A DNA stretch of 64,000 bases from Emergomyces orientalis (taxonomy: Eukaryota > Ascomycota > Eurotiomycetes > Onygenales > Ajellomycetaceae), in assembly GCA_002110485.1 (NCBI GenBank), contig MOWL01000007.1:1-64000 (forward strand), given 5' to 3'. The position numbers were made by a program, and so were the translations under genes. The number at the start of each line of letters is the position of its first letter. Position 1 is the first letter of the stretch. The notes beneath the pieces were generated by a model. It was given only the letters and a program-made list of their open reading frames with translations. It searched no databases and was not told the origin of the DNA. Below, in pieces: positions 35,831 to 48,300 of the stretch.

Positions 35831-36803
35831 ATGTTCGGGATGGACAACCAGACGGGTACATTCAGTCTCACAAATTCATGGCAGTGGGATCTGGAAAGCG
35901 CATCGGGTGATACTTATCGCATTCAGATCTCGTGGCCTCTAGGCTGGAGTGACCGGCGGCCACCCGTTGGCAGAAAAGTACCAGTTGTGTGAGTTTCGCA
36001 CCCGGCTTGCTGAGCCAACAGACAATGGCACGCTAGTTAATATATCGTCTAGGTATGCCGTCGATGGCAATGCGATGTTCTTAACAGCCACAGAGGTGGT
36101 AAGGCGACGAGCACACTCACCGAACAACTCTGGCGGCGGCATCGTTGTCGCAGTGGGATACCCTTTGACCAGAGGCGTCTATGAGATGAAAAAGAGAGCC
36201 TTCGACCTGACACCTCCCGGCGGAGCAGACACCGATGGTTTTGGGGGGGCAAGTGTCTTCCTTGATTTTATCGCCGGGGTAGTCCGACCATTCATCCAGT
36301 CGACCGTGTTTCCGGGTATAGAGATCGATCGAGAAGCAATATTTGGCCATTCATACGGTGGCCTGTTCGTCCTTCATGGTCTGTTCACTCGCCCGCAACT
36401 ATTTGACTGCTTTATCGCAGCCAGTCCATCGATCTACTGGAACGGCCGGTATATTCTTCACGAGGAACGCGAATTTCGAGACACTCCCTCTGAGGAGAGC
36501 AAAGCTACGTTAATGATTTTTTTTGGCTCGTACGAACAGAATCCTCCTCGATGGTCTGATGAGTCGTCTGAGCATTATCGAGAGCGAAACAGAAGGGCCC
36601 GCGACCGGGGTATGGCAGATGGGGCGATCTCAATGAAGGACCGCCTCCTAAGCAGCAGGAAACTGCAAGCGGTGACGCTCAAAGAGTTCCCTGAGGAGGA
36701 TCACGGTTCGGTAGTCGCTTGTGCATTAAGCAGAGGCCTGACATCTTTTCTTGAGGGTTGGCCATTGTCGCAGAGTCTAGGAGAGGCAGCAGAAGGGGAG
36801 TGA
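35831..36803 (+). CDS. Siderophore-esterase-like alpha/beta hydrolase (302 aa, two exons)
   Basis: Exons 35831-35988 and 36053-36803, joined over a 64-bp intron (GTGAGT...GTCTAG); the splice gives VPVVYAVDGNAMFLTATEV, a conserved block of the family. The start ATG at 35831 opens MFGMDNQTG; the GTG at 35949 lies in another frame and is not the start. The nucleophile elbow is GHSYGG (about residue 150), followed by AASPSIYWN, and the likely catalytic His is in EEDHGSV (about 270). No signal peptide is evident, so it is probably cytosolic. Length and motifs match the Fes/IroE-like putative esterases (PF00756), including the fungal triacetylfusarinine esterase EstB type, which free iron by cleaving siderophore ester bonds. 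The divergent SIT gene and the shared iron-type promoter support this role. Other ester substrates are possible. Confidence 0.9.
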
Positions 36804-38209
36804 TTCAACGGTTAGTTTGTTCCAAAATTTCCCACTTATAGTACGATTCACCCGCCGAGCGCGAAGTTTCTAAACGTAAATGTATTTAGCATCATCGGCG
36901 ACCATTCAGAACCAAGTGCGTTCATAACAGCAGTTCAAACTCGTCCAGACTCGTTTGCACATTCTTCACAACGACTTGTTACCGCGAGCCTTCACCCTCA
37001 CACTAAAAGTATTAGCATTCGCAAGAAGTCTCAGTGGGTGGGACATGTCTCGAGCTACGAATCATGACTGTGATTTGTCTTCATGGGGAACGCGTTGAAG
37101 CCTCTCAGTGGACTAATTCTTCGCGCCTCTTGCGCGTGTTTCGCAGCTTCAACTCTGGACTCCCTGTCTTCGTGATTTTGTCATCCATCACCTCACTAAG
37201 CCACTTCGAAAAACAGAACAAATTCTTTGCTCGTCATGAACATGAAGCCAATAGTTATTTAGTTAATTTGTCTGTCTGCTGTTGTTAGGATCGATCCCAA
37301 GAGTCAGAATGGCGAATTTGACCAGGGTGGTAGCAACAGCAGGTGACCCGTCGGGGCCTTTAGCCTCTTGAAAGAAGTTTGGAGCTATCGGATGGTCTTT
37401 CTGCGTCGACGGCACGATGAAGTCGCTAATTTATCAAACACAGCACCCTGACCACTTTTCAAAAGCATAGGGGATATGAAAAATTTTGCAGTACTGTACA
37501 GATCCTTTATTTACCATGTTATGCCACGAGGAGAAAGGAGCTGAGTCTCCAAATTAGGCTTTGTAATGCTGCTCCTACATCTGGCATAGAAGCATCTGGA
37601 AGGTTCTCTAACAAATTTTCTGTCGTACATACGTTGTTCCTCTTTGGAAAGTTCAATAATTTAGCCTAAATCAAAAGGAAAACCAACGTGGCAATTACAT
37701 ATTCTAAACTCATTTTAAACTGAGGGCCTGGGAAGGCTGGAGAATTTATATTTTTCTTCCTTGTTAGGTAAAATACTTGAGATATTTCTCCCACCTTCTA
37801 TCATAGTATTAAAAAATGGATTTAGTTGCCACTATGTCATCGTTTCAGTAGCCATCCAGTCTCTCTCGCTAGGGTTTGAACGGACAACCTATTTTGCCTT
37901 GCGTCTAGCTGGTGAAGATCATTCCTAGTTGGAAGGATTAGATTGCCAAAAAATATACTTACATTGTCATGTGACCGTCTATTAGGCACCAATGCATTAA
38001 TTTGGACCAAATATAATTCAGCAAGATGAGAAATCCGAGCTGATGTCCTGCCAGAGTCCATGGACCAATGACATAACAGAAGGGAAAGATGCCTGGGTTG
38101 CTGTGAGCGACAGGATAGGGAAGCGAAAGCGTTGGCTGTGGGATTGGGTCTACGTCCTGGGTACAGTCCAATAACACAACGCCGAGGTGTTTTTCCGGCC
38201 CCGGTCTTG
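36804..38209. other. Intergenic DNA without supported genes
   Basis: About 1.4 kb. Short open frames at 37034-37288 (+) and 37837-38061 (-) show no domain or splice signals. I see no regulatory or repeat structure beyond AT-rich patches. Confidence 0.5.
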
Positions 38210-38323
38210 CACCGCGTTCGACTGTATGCCCCAACTGTCTATTGGTAAGTGAAAGGCTCGGCTTAGTAAGCCTACAAGAGTTGGTTGTAGTTGACTTACT
38301 AGGGCATACAGTTGAACGTGGTG
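38210..38323. mobile_element. MITE-like element with 22-bp terminal inverted repeats
   Basis: The 22-bp ends at 38210-38231 and 38302-38323 are inverted copies with 20 of 22 matches (CACC-CGTTC-ACTGTATGCCC shared). The whole unit is 114 bp with no coding capacity. A target duplication is not obvious. Just downstream (about 38330-38520) are further short inverted motifs (TTGAACATG and CATGTTCAA). Confidence 0.55.
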
Positions 38324-38529
38324 CCAAAATTATTGATCATGGTTCCGATTTCGGCCGGAAAAACCCTTCAGTGTGGTTCCAAATTGGACCCATGACATGG
38401 TTTCAAAGTTGAACATGGTTCAAAAAAATGAATCTAATTTTGAAGTCATGTTTAACTTTGAAGCTGAATTTTGAAATCATGTTCAAGATTTGAGTTTTCC
38501 TCAACATCTCAACTGTTTTGCATAATGTT

Positions 38530-41500
38530 GGCATATGCCGGAAATGGTTAGAGCATAATAATAAAGAGATTCAAGCTCAGCCAGTTTATAATCACTTGAG
38601 AACTTAGAGATTTTCAAATTTCAAATAACATGAATTCAAGCTTTATATCTATCAAACTTTATTAAATACATGAAATGGGAAATATATTGCTCATTCTTTT
38701 GAACAAAAATGTCAGGCTTTTATGAAAATTCTATTTCAAAAACCACCTCAATCTGAACAATATAGTTCAATATGTGAATATATTGAAGATTCAAGATGGG
38801 CTTGGCCAGATCTATCTAGAAATGAACTTGAAACTGCTGTGTTTACAAGTTCTACAAAAACAGCTGCAGGACCTGATACTATAAATCATTTAATCATTCA
38901 AAAAGTCTTTCATTCTCTGAAAAATGAATTATTTGAATTATTCTCTCAACTAATGAAGAATGGGTATCACCCTGAATGCTGGAGACAAGCAACTGGTATA
39001 GTTCTTGCAAAACCAAATAGAAAAGCTACTATGCCAAAGTCTTATAGAATTATATCACTTTTGAATTGCTTGGGAAAAATTCTTGAAAAAATAATAGCAA
39101 CAAGATTATCATATCTAGGCTCAATCACTGATTTATTATATAATGATCAAATGGGTGGCAGAAAACAGAATTCTGCAATAGATACAGTTTTATCAATAAT
39201 TCATGATATTCAAATGGCAAAAAATGAAGGCTTAGTTACAACAGCTGCTTTTATTGATATAAAAGGTGCTTTTGATCATGTTTCAAAGAATAAGCTAATA
39301 ATTATTCTTCAAGAGATGAAACTACCAAAAGCATTAATAAAGTGGGTTATATGTTTTATGTCAAAAAGATATATTCAACTACTTTTTGACTCATTAAAGC
39401 AAGATATTACTGAAATTGAAATAGGAGTTCCTCAGGGGTCTCCAGTCTCACCAATTCTATTTGCTATATATACAAAAAATCTATTCAAAGATAGAGAAAT
39501 GGAGATAGTGAGATCTCCTAGCTATGTTGATGATATAGGTCTGATTTTCAGCTCAAGAACAATAAAAGAAAATTGTGAAAATATTGAAAAAGCTGCGCAA
39601 GAGATATTTAATAGAGGAGATTTAAATCTAATTCAATTTGATATGGAAAAAACTGAATTAATTCACTTTTTTCCAAAAAGATATGAAAAGGAAATAAGTT
39701 TAAATCTATTAAATCAAGAAATAAAGCCTAAATCAGTTGTAAGATGGCTAGGAATCTGGCTGGATTCAAAACTCAATTTTAAATCTCATATTCAAAAAAG
39801 AATGGCTCAAGCTGAAAGAGTTTTAAATAGTGTAATACAACTTTCTAATACTGAAAGGGGTTTATCATTTCAAGCTATGAGACAGCTATACATTGCATGT
39901 ATAGCATCTATTTCTGATTATGGTGTTCAGATATGGTGGAAGAACCAGAAACACTTCATAGATAAGTTTCAAAAATTGCAGAATACAGCTTTAAGAAGAA
40001 TTCTGGGAGCTTTCAAAACCTCTCCATGTAGAGCTATGGAAATAGAAGCTTCTATATCACCTCCTGAAATAAGATTTGAGAAGATATGCAAGAATTATGC
40101 ACTGAGAATCATGAAAATGCCAGATATTCATTCAATTAGAAAAAGAATATCTACATCTTATCCTCCAATTCAATCTGGAAATGACTTAGATTGGAATAGA
40201 TATCTAGATTGGAATGAAAGTCAAGAAAATTAAGAAAATGAGAGAAATAGAAAAAAAATCCCTTCTCAACTATATAGAGTATGCTCAATGATTAAAAATG
40301 AGTTCTCCTCATTAAATATTGAAAAGATTGAACACAAAAAGCTATATCCATGGAAAGAAAAACTAGGCTCAATGATTTCAATTGAAATAAGCGCATTATC
40401 AAAACCAGAAGAAGCTGAGAATCATAGAAGAATAATAGAGAAAATTGATTTTAAAAAGTCAATTCTAATCTATTCAGATGGTTCAATGAATGAAAATAAA
40501 GGCCTAGGAGCTGGAATAGCATATACAGAAGATAATTACAAATATACATCAGATTCATGGAATATTGGAAATGAATGTGAAGTATTTGATGCTGAATTAT
40601 ATGCTATTATGAAAGCTTTTAAACTGATAGAAATAAAAGCTTCAAAAAGAAAAGATATGAAAGAAGCATGGATTTTTTCAGATAGTCAAGCAGCTTTGAA
40701 AAGAATTCAAAAAAATGAAATTCATAATGGTCAAATGAATATAGAAGTAATTCTAAAGATATGCAAAAGAATTCAATTAAAATATAAGACAAAGATATAT
40801 CTGAGCTGGGTTCCTGCTCATATAAATATACATGGAAATGAGCTTGCTGATGAAGCAGCAAAGAAAGGAACAGAACTAAATATTGCAAGTTCAAAAATAG
40901 TTTCATGGTCTTTTATTAAAAGAAAGATAAAAGAGAATTGCTTAGAAAAATGGCATAAAATATGGGAAAAACAAAGAAAAAGTCCTCACTATCTTAGATT
41001 TGAAACTAAACCTAAATGGAAATCATGCTCTATTAAGTGCAAGAAGAAGCTTTTCTCCTCAATCATTCAATTGAAACTAGGTCATGGCTATTTCAAATCT
41101 TATTTGAAAAGAATATCTGATATTGAAAGTGAAAATTGTGAATATTGTGACTCTCTTGAAGACCCAGAACATATCTTAATGAATTGCTCATTAAATCAAG
41201 AACTTAGAGCTGAACTGAGATATAAATATAAGCTGAGAGAAATGAATATGAAACTACTATTTTCAACTGAAATAGGCAGTCAATATTTAATTGATTTTCT
41301 CAATGAAACTCAAATAGCTACTAGAAATCAATTCTATTTCAAAGATGAAAATATAAATAAATGAGAATCTGAAATATTCTTTATAAAAACTGCTAGATAT
41401 TATATAATATCTCACTATTTCTTTTATACTGTGTTAGAGTCTGTCTTTTATTTCCTTTGTATTCATGTCATGAGTTATTTTGTCTATCATTAATTTATTT

Positions 41501-41766
41501 TCTTTGTAATCACTTGAAAATTATATGAAAAAAAGAGAATATAAATAATCTTCAAAGATATTTATAAATAAATAAATAAAAAAAAGAAAAATCAATTTGC
41601 TGACTATTCTGGGCTGGAATTCAAGTATTGCAAGTGCTATTTGTTTGAAGAAAAAATGTATAGTAATTAGTGTTAAAGTTAGAAAAATCCTGAGACTCTT
41701 TGAGTCTCAGGTAGATATCATAGTCTCTGACTGCATATATATCTATAATTGAAGAATAATAATAAT
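38530..41766 (+). mobile_element. LINE with RT and RNase H, nearly open frame
   Basis: The frame 38722-40233 encodes RT (AGPDTINHLIIQKV, LAKPNRKATMPKSYRIISLL, AAFIDIKGAFDHV, GVPQGSPVSP, SYVDDIGLI). It is separated by a single TAA (40231-40233) from the same-phase frame 40288-41364 with RNase H (IYSDGSMN, DAELYAIM, SDSQAALKR, HGNELADEAAK) and the end domain CEYCDSLEDPEHILMNC. Homology appears to run upstream of the ATG at 38722 to roughly 38530 with stops. The endonuclease is missing, so the copy is 5'-truncated. The 3' tail carries a 10-bp hairpin (41689-41711) and ends in (AAT)n. It is the least mutated copy of this family in the window. It belongs to the RNase H-bearing fungal LINEs (I/Tad-like). 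Confidence 0.93.
41689..41711 (+). other. LINE 3' hairpin, CCTGAGACTC-TTT-GAGTCTCAGG
   Basis: A perfect 10-bp inverted repeat with a TTT loop lies about 55 bp before the (AAT)n end. It recurs at 41824-41846 and 42271-42293 with one arm-end change, and at 31782-31804 in the mutated copy. Its place near the RNA 3' end suggests it is the structure the RT recognises. Confidence 0.75.
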
Positions 41767-41888
41767 AAGTGCTATTTGTTTGAAGAAAAAATGTATAGTA
41801 ATTAGTGTTAAAGTTAGAAAAATTCTGAGACTCTTTGAGTCTCAGGTAGATATCATAGTCTCTGACTGCATATATATCTATAATTGAA

Positions 41889-41926
<38 letters not shown>

Positions 41927-42356
41927 TCAAAGATGAAAATATAAATGAATGAGAATCTGAAATATTCTTTATAAAAACTGCTAGATATTATATAATATCT
42001 CACTATTTCTTTTGTGTTAGAGTCTGTCTTTTATTTCCTTTGTATTCATGTCATGAGTTATTTTGTCTATTATTAATTTATTTTCTTTGTAATCACTTGA
42101 AAATTATATGAAAAAAAGAGAATATAAATAATCTTCAAAGATATTTATAAATAAATAAATAAAAAAAGAAAAATCAATTTGCTGACTATTCTGAGCTGGA
42201 ATTCAAGTATTGCAAGTGCTATTTGTTTGAAGAAAAAATGTATAGTAATTAGTTTTAAAATTAGAAAAATTCTGAGACTCTTTGAGTCTCAGGTAGATAT
42301 CATAGTCTCTGACTGCATATATATCTATAATTGAAGAATAATAATAATAATAATTG
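41767..42356 (+). repeat. Two extra tandem copies of the LINE 3' tail
   Basis: After the first (AAT)n end, a partial tail (about 41767-41925) and a longer tail (about 41926-42356, beginning in the last codons of the ORF) follow in the same orientation, each with its own hairpin (41824-41846 and 42271-42293) and each ending in (AAT)n. No new flanking DNA separates them. Confidence 0.9.
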
Positions 42357-42905
42357 TGTTACATCTGAAACTAGTACTACTAATCACAATAATATGACTA
42401 GCTTCTATTTTGGTTCTGGTCTCAGACATGGTCACACGGTCAGTCTAATAATCAGTGAATATTATTAAAAAAAGTATTAGAGAATTGAAAATTATCTTTG
42501 AATATTATATTTTATCTCTGAGTGGCAGGCATTGATGTACACAAGTAGGACAGTAAGTGGGCAGAGTGAATATTGAGATGAATATCATGGGTTTGAAAAT
42601 AGACAGATTGACAGAGCTGGCAGAACATGCAGAGCAAAACACAAGATTGTGAATCTGTACCAACAAATCAGATTGCATAGAATGTAGTATGAGATATTAT
42701 TGATTGGTACCTCCAGGCTAACTACATAATTATTACACTACTGGTATTGCGCTAATTGTTCCTCGTCCCCAGACTAGGAGATAGGGCTGTATTATTCGCG
42801 GTTCATGGTTTTCTATACACAGTCATGGCTAGGGTTTGCACGGTAATTTCAGGGATCTCGTTTGCATTTCAATTGAGCCTAGGAGGTATGCTTCTTTATC
42901 TATGC
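42357..42905. other. Intergenic DNA between LINE tails and the GMC gene
   Basis: There is no supported gene. A plus-strand open frame at 42756-42986 overlaps the last exon of the GMC gene on the opposite strand and is a shadow. Confidence 0.6.
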
Positions 42906-44748
42906 TCACTGGCCCAGGCTCTCAAGGATGATATCGACCGCCTGCTCCGCGATGGCATATACAGCGGCCTGATAATGGGATGCTAGAGGTACTGGGATCT
43001 AAAATCTCGGTGCGTCAGCCACGGTTCTAGTTCCTTCCTTCGCTCGGCAATCCGGATAATTAGGAAGTGTAATTTTGTTGCTGTGACACTCACCACGCTA
43101 GCATCCACAACCCTGAGGTTTTGAGCTCCTCGAACTCTCAAGGAGGTGTCCACAACGGCACCCACGCTGGCCGTACCCGCTGGATGCGAAGCTGTCATAC
43201 CGCCCATCCGAATACGAGCGTCAATGAGGTCCGACGGGGCGTCGGAGGAAAGCAATTGGTGGCAATGCGGTAGGATTTCCTCAGCAACTAAGTTCTTTCC
43301 TTCGGATGTCTCAAGCATGAGTCTAGATAGCATTCTCCACCCTTCACACATGACAAATCGGTCCGCTGCTGTGGCGAAGAAGTTCGGATCGATGACCGGC
43401 GGATCAGCCGGATCGGCCGACCTCAGGGTGACAGATCCGCGAGACGTAGGTAGGCAGTTCATATAGAAATTCATTATGGCCGTGCCGTCCACTGGAATAT
43501 CTAGGCCAACAACCTCTCCCCCAAACGCTGCATAGATGGTCGCTAGCTCTAGATGACTGCGAGGACCAGAAACGATGGCATTGTCACTGATGGAGATAGC
43601 TTTGTCCTCGTTCAAAGCAGACTGCAACCCGGCCGCGGAAACGGACGCGGTCACTAGCCAGTCCTCTGGCGGCACTCCCTTTTCATAATTGGGACCATTG
43701 AAGAGCGGCGAGCCAAGTGCAAGGCCCCTTTCTGGTTCACGAAGCCTCCAATACCGAAAGACCATGAGATGGTCATGAAAATTCCGTCCGACACCTGCAA
43801 GATGAATCTGTACCGGAATATTATGTTTCGACAGTTGGTCAGGATCACCAATTCCCGAGAGCAACAATACCTTTGGAGTCTGTAGAGCGCCTGCAGAAAC
43901 GATCACTTCACCACTGGAGCGGACCGAGTATGTTTGGCCGTCCGCAAGTTCGACGCCGGTGGCTCTCTTATTGCTGTCTAGCAGTACACGCCGAACCAAA
44001 ACGTTTGTAACGATTTTCACTCCTTCTTGCGCATATACTTCACTGGGCAGCTGGCGACGGCCATCTGCCCAGTTACTAACCAACTCTGCGACACCCTGTG
44101 GATGACCATTGTTTGCGTCGTCAATGACCTCGAGACCCAAGCTTGACCAAGCCTTACGAGCCACGTCGCGCAAGGGATACTGTCGCCCGCTCGAAGAGAC
44201 GGAAGAGGTGTGAATTGGCCCTTCAAACCCGTGATGCTTTGGGTCTCCCTCAACGTCATAATGGTGCTCTGTTCTCTTAAAGTAAGGCAAAAGACCCTCA
44301 TAACTCCATCGTTGATCGGATACCAGCTTTGCCCACTGGCCGTAGTCCTGAGCATCTCCTCTCACCCATCCGCCTTACGGAAAACAAAGCCATTGTCAGA
44401 AAACAACGATTTTCACATTTAAGATCTGAACATCTTACCGGTATTTACTGCGGCGCTACCTGACAGCCCCTTTCCTGCCTGGTAATAAATGGATCTGCCA
44501 TTGAGGTTCACCTGAGGCGCACTCATATATTTCCAATCGGCATCCGAGCCCTGAAGCAATGAGCCAGCGTGGGGCGAGTGGACTTGAAGATTCTTGGATA
44601 GCTCATCGCCTGCCTCGAGAACCAAAATGGACAGAGACGGTTTGCGCTCGTGGAGTCTTGATGCCACCACACAGCCTGCCGTGCCGCCTCCGACAACAAT
44701 TATATCGAATATTTCCGAGTCTAGAATAGCCATAGTAACGGCAGGCAT
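42906..44748 (-). CDS. GMC oxidoreductase (560 aa, three exons)
   Basis: Exons on the minus strand: 44748-44439, 44373-43094 and 42998-42906 (introns 65 and 95 bp, GTAAGA and GTGAGT donors, CGTAAG and TTTTAG acceptors). The last intron matters: reading through it gives an unrelated tail, while splicing yields DASVIPVPLASHYQAAVYAIAE, the normal GMC end. The FAD-binding GGGTAG is near residue 20, the second GMC signature GALQTPKVLLLSGIG is mid-protein, and the catalytic His is in ASHPAGTASVG near 500. ATG 44748 (MPAVTMAILD) or 44733 could start the protein; I use 44748. There is no signal peptide, so it is probably intracellular. GMC enzymes oxidise alcohols, sugars, choline or pathway intermediates; the substrate is unknown. 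The gene appears intact. Confidence 0.92.
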
Positions 44749-45364
44749 GCGAGCTATCTCTTTCACAGCGAGGAGTTAGCTTTACTGACAAGATCCAAGA
44801 AGAATGAACAGTGACACGTTTACAGGCTGATGCGAGAGTGATGGCTTGTACGGAGTTATTGCCCTCCTAGATGGAGGTGGTCTACCTAGGATCAAGCGAA
44901 CACCCCAGCCAACAAGGATGATATCTAACATCCCTTTCAGCTCTGTAGTCTGTTAATTAACCGCGAGTGAGCCACGAACTCGCCGTAGTCTCGGACGAAA
45001 TTTCACCTCGCATTAATCGTTCTAACTCAAGGTGGTGTCTTGTGTCCGCACCCTGCTGGACAAGTTCCACTCCGTCAACAAGGGCCCATGTACAATTCAG
45101 TGAAATAATACTTGTGTAACTAATTATTACGAATTGATTTCTTTCCACAGTTAGTCTCCGGACAGCAACGCTTTGCTTCCAACTCCCTGCAGAGGTATGC
45201 CATTTTACTTTCTATATATTTTACTATAACTAACTATTAAAATTTCAATTACTAATAAAAATTAACTCTAATAAGAAAGAAAACAGAAAAACCTTCAGCA
45301 ATTAAAACAATCAAAAAAAACAGAAAAAACATCAAACAAAAGCAGACAGAAGATAATGAGCATC
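44749..45364. other. GMC upstream region
   Basis: About 600 bp, presumably the GMC promoter, becoming AT-rich (45200-45360) before the chromovirus. No gene or strong motif is seen. GCATC at 45360-45364 is the target duplication of the element that follows. Confidence 0.5.
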
Positions 45365-48300
45365 TGTAAGGGGCGAGCAATTAGGTATGAAAGAACTATA
45401 TTGTGCCTAAAATACAAGAAGAAAAGCTTAAGAAAGAAAAGAGAAAGAAAAGAGAAAGTGCAAAGAGTGTAAAGAAAAGAGTTCTAAGTACAAGCTACAA
45501 GCAAGGGCTAGTCACTAGCATGGAAGCTATTAGTCTGTTTGAGCGGCTAGCCCGAGTCCATATAACCATATAGGGGTTCAACCCCTGACATTACCCCTCT
45601 CCTCCCCTTCCATGGTCCTCCACAGGTAGTCATTGAGAGCCTGAGTCTCCTCCATTAGAGATGCCTTTATCCAGGTGAGAGCAGTCCAGTCCACCCATTT
45701 GATCAGATAATGCTTCTGATGGTACCTAATCTTCTTCTTAAGGATCTTCTCAACATAATACTCCTCGTGCCCATCAACATCTATGGCCGGTGGTTGGGGT
45801 TCATGGCAGATTTGGGATGGCAGCGGGTCTCCAGCAGCAGGGCGAAGTAAATCCACATGAAAAACATTATGAATCCCAGATGACATATTCAATTGATAGA
45901 CATGAGAATCAATTCTCTCTATTATCTTGAACTTTTCATTTCAAACATTCAGCTTCTTTGAAGACTGAAGTGTAGACACATTCTTCAAACTCAGTCAGAC
46001 AGTGTCATCAACTCTGTATTTCAGAGCAGCATCTTGATGGCAATTAGCCTGAAGCTCTTGTTCTTGCTGGGCATTTGTCATTGAAGTCTGGGCCCAGGTT
46101 GCTGCATTCTTCAGCTTTGCTAGAATTAATTCTGCTTGCTCAATTGAGTTTTGAGAACTCTTGAAAACTGAAGTGTTCTCTTTCAGCTGTAATGAGTCTA
46201 AATTATACTCATGCATCAAGAAGAATGGGCTCATGCCAGTAGTTGCTGAGTCTCTACCATTCATGGCTAATTCAGCGGATGCTAAACATCCTGACCAGTC
46301 ATTCTGTGCAAAGTTTGTGAACTTTCTGATATAGGTCTTCAGTGACTGATTTGCCTGTTCCATGAACCCATCTGTCTCTGAATGGTAGGCAGTAGAGAGA
46401 TGTCTGGTGATGCCTAATTTCTTATATACATGTGACCAAAGGGCTTCAACAAACTGTGTTCCGCGGTCTGAGACTATAGCTGATGGCACACCATGCCTTC
46501 TATAGAAGCAGTTGATAAAGACATCTGCTAGTGTCTCAGTGTCTATTTTCTTACAGGGTTCAATTATCACATCTTTGCTCAGACGGTCCATGATCACCAT
46601 GATATTAGTGAATTCATTGAACTCTGAGAGTTTCACAATGAAGTCAATGAAGATTTCTCTTCATATTCAGTCTGATATGAGCAGAGGCTTTAGCAGGCCA
46701 TGTCAACACTTCTTCCATGCTGTGTTTGCTCTACAAATGTCACAATTATGAGTGAAGACCCTCACATCTTGAGCACAGTTAGATCAAAAATAGTCTTGAG
46801 CAAGGATTTGATACATGATCTCTTGTCTGAGATGTTCTGTCATCACTGAATCATGAATTTCCTGTAGTATTCTGGTCTGTAGAGGTTCAGAGTCTGGGAC
46901 CCACTTCTGCTCTCTAAAGCAGAGATATTCATTTTCAATACTATATTCTGTCACTGAGATCTTGATCTTTAATCATGAAGAAAACTTCTGAGAGTCACTG
47001 TGAATAATCTGTTTCAGCTTCTTGAATGTGTTGTCATTCTTTTTAGCCTGAGTTCATTCTTCAGTGAGGGTGCGTTCTTCTATGAGCAGGGCTGATGCTG
47101 TGATTGACACTGCACTAACAGATTGAGATTCACATGAGGGTTGGGGAACATCTGAGAAAGGCTTTCTCAGACTCTTTCTGTCAATTATCAAGAAGCATTT
47201 AACTGACTGTAGCATTCAGAATTTCCTGTAGGCATGTCTCTCGTCATCTTGGCCACTTGGTAGGTCCTGGTCCCGGCGGGATAGGGTGTCCGCGGCAGCG
47301 TTGTCCTTACCAGGCCGATACGCCAATTCAAAATTGAAACGGCTCAGGAACTGAGCTCAGTGTACTTGCCTTTCTGAGAGCTTCTGTGAGGTCATGAAGT
47401 ACTCTAAATTCTTGTGATCAGTGATGATCTTGAACTTGTCAGTACTTCTTAACTGAGAGTTTCATTCTTTCAAGCATCTGATTACAGTGAGCAATTCCTT
47501 ATCATGAATTTCATAGTTGTATTCAGCAGATGTGTTCTTCTTAGAGAAGAAGGCACATGGTCTCAGCAGTTCATTATCATTATACTGAGAGAGTACTTCT
47601 TCAGTAACATAATCAGAGAAATCTGTTTTAACAACTGTTTCACAATCAGAAAAGAACTGCAGCAATATTAATACAGAGATGAACATCTTTTTAAGCAGTT
47701 CAAAAATCTGATTTGCTTTCTTGAATCAGTTAAACTTTATGTCCTTTTTGGTGAGCTCTGTGAGAGGGGCTATGATCTTTGAGAAATTCTGTATAAATCT
47801 TCTATAAAAGTTCATGAATTCTATGAACCCGCGGACATCTTTAACTGTAGTGAGAGCTTATTATTTCATAATTATCTGAATCTTCTCTGAATTCATGCTC
47901 ACACCTTTTCCAGCCTCTATGATAAATTCTAGATACTTGGTTGATTGAATCTCGAAGTCACACTTGTCTATATCAATCTGAAGGCCAGTCTTATGTAACT
48001 TGGTAAGTACCTTTTCAACATGTTGGCGGTGTTGCTTAAGACTGCCTGAGGTGAAAATCAAGATATCATCAATATAGACAGATACAAACTCATCCAGGTA
48101 TTCATGTAGAGCCCAATTGATGTACTTCTGAAAGATGCTAGAGGCATTTGCCAATTCAAAGAGAGTTACCAGCCATTCATAGAGCTCATATCAAGTTCTG
48201 AAGGCTGTCTTCCATTCATCACCTTCTGCAATGCGAAGCCTGTGAAAAGCTGCAGTAATATCAAGCTTTGTAAATCATTTTGTCTTGCCAATACATTCTA

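Noticed and set aside
37837..38327. Minus-strand 122-aa frame
   Set aside because: It starts at a non-ATG codon, spans the MITE and has no recognisable domain.
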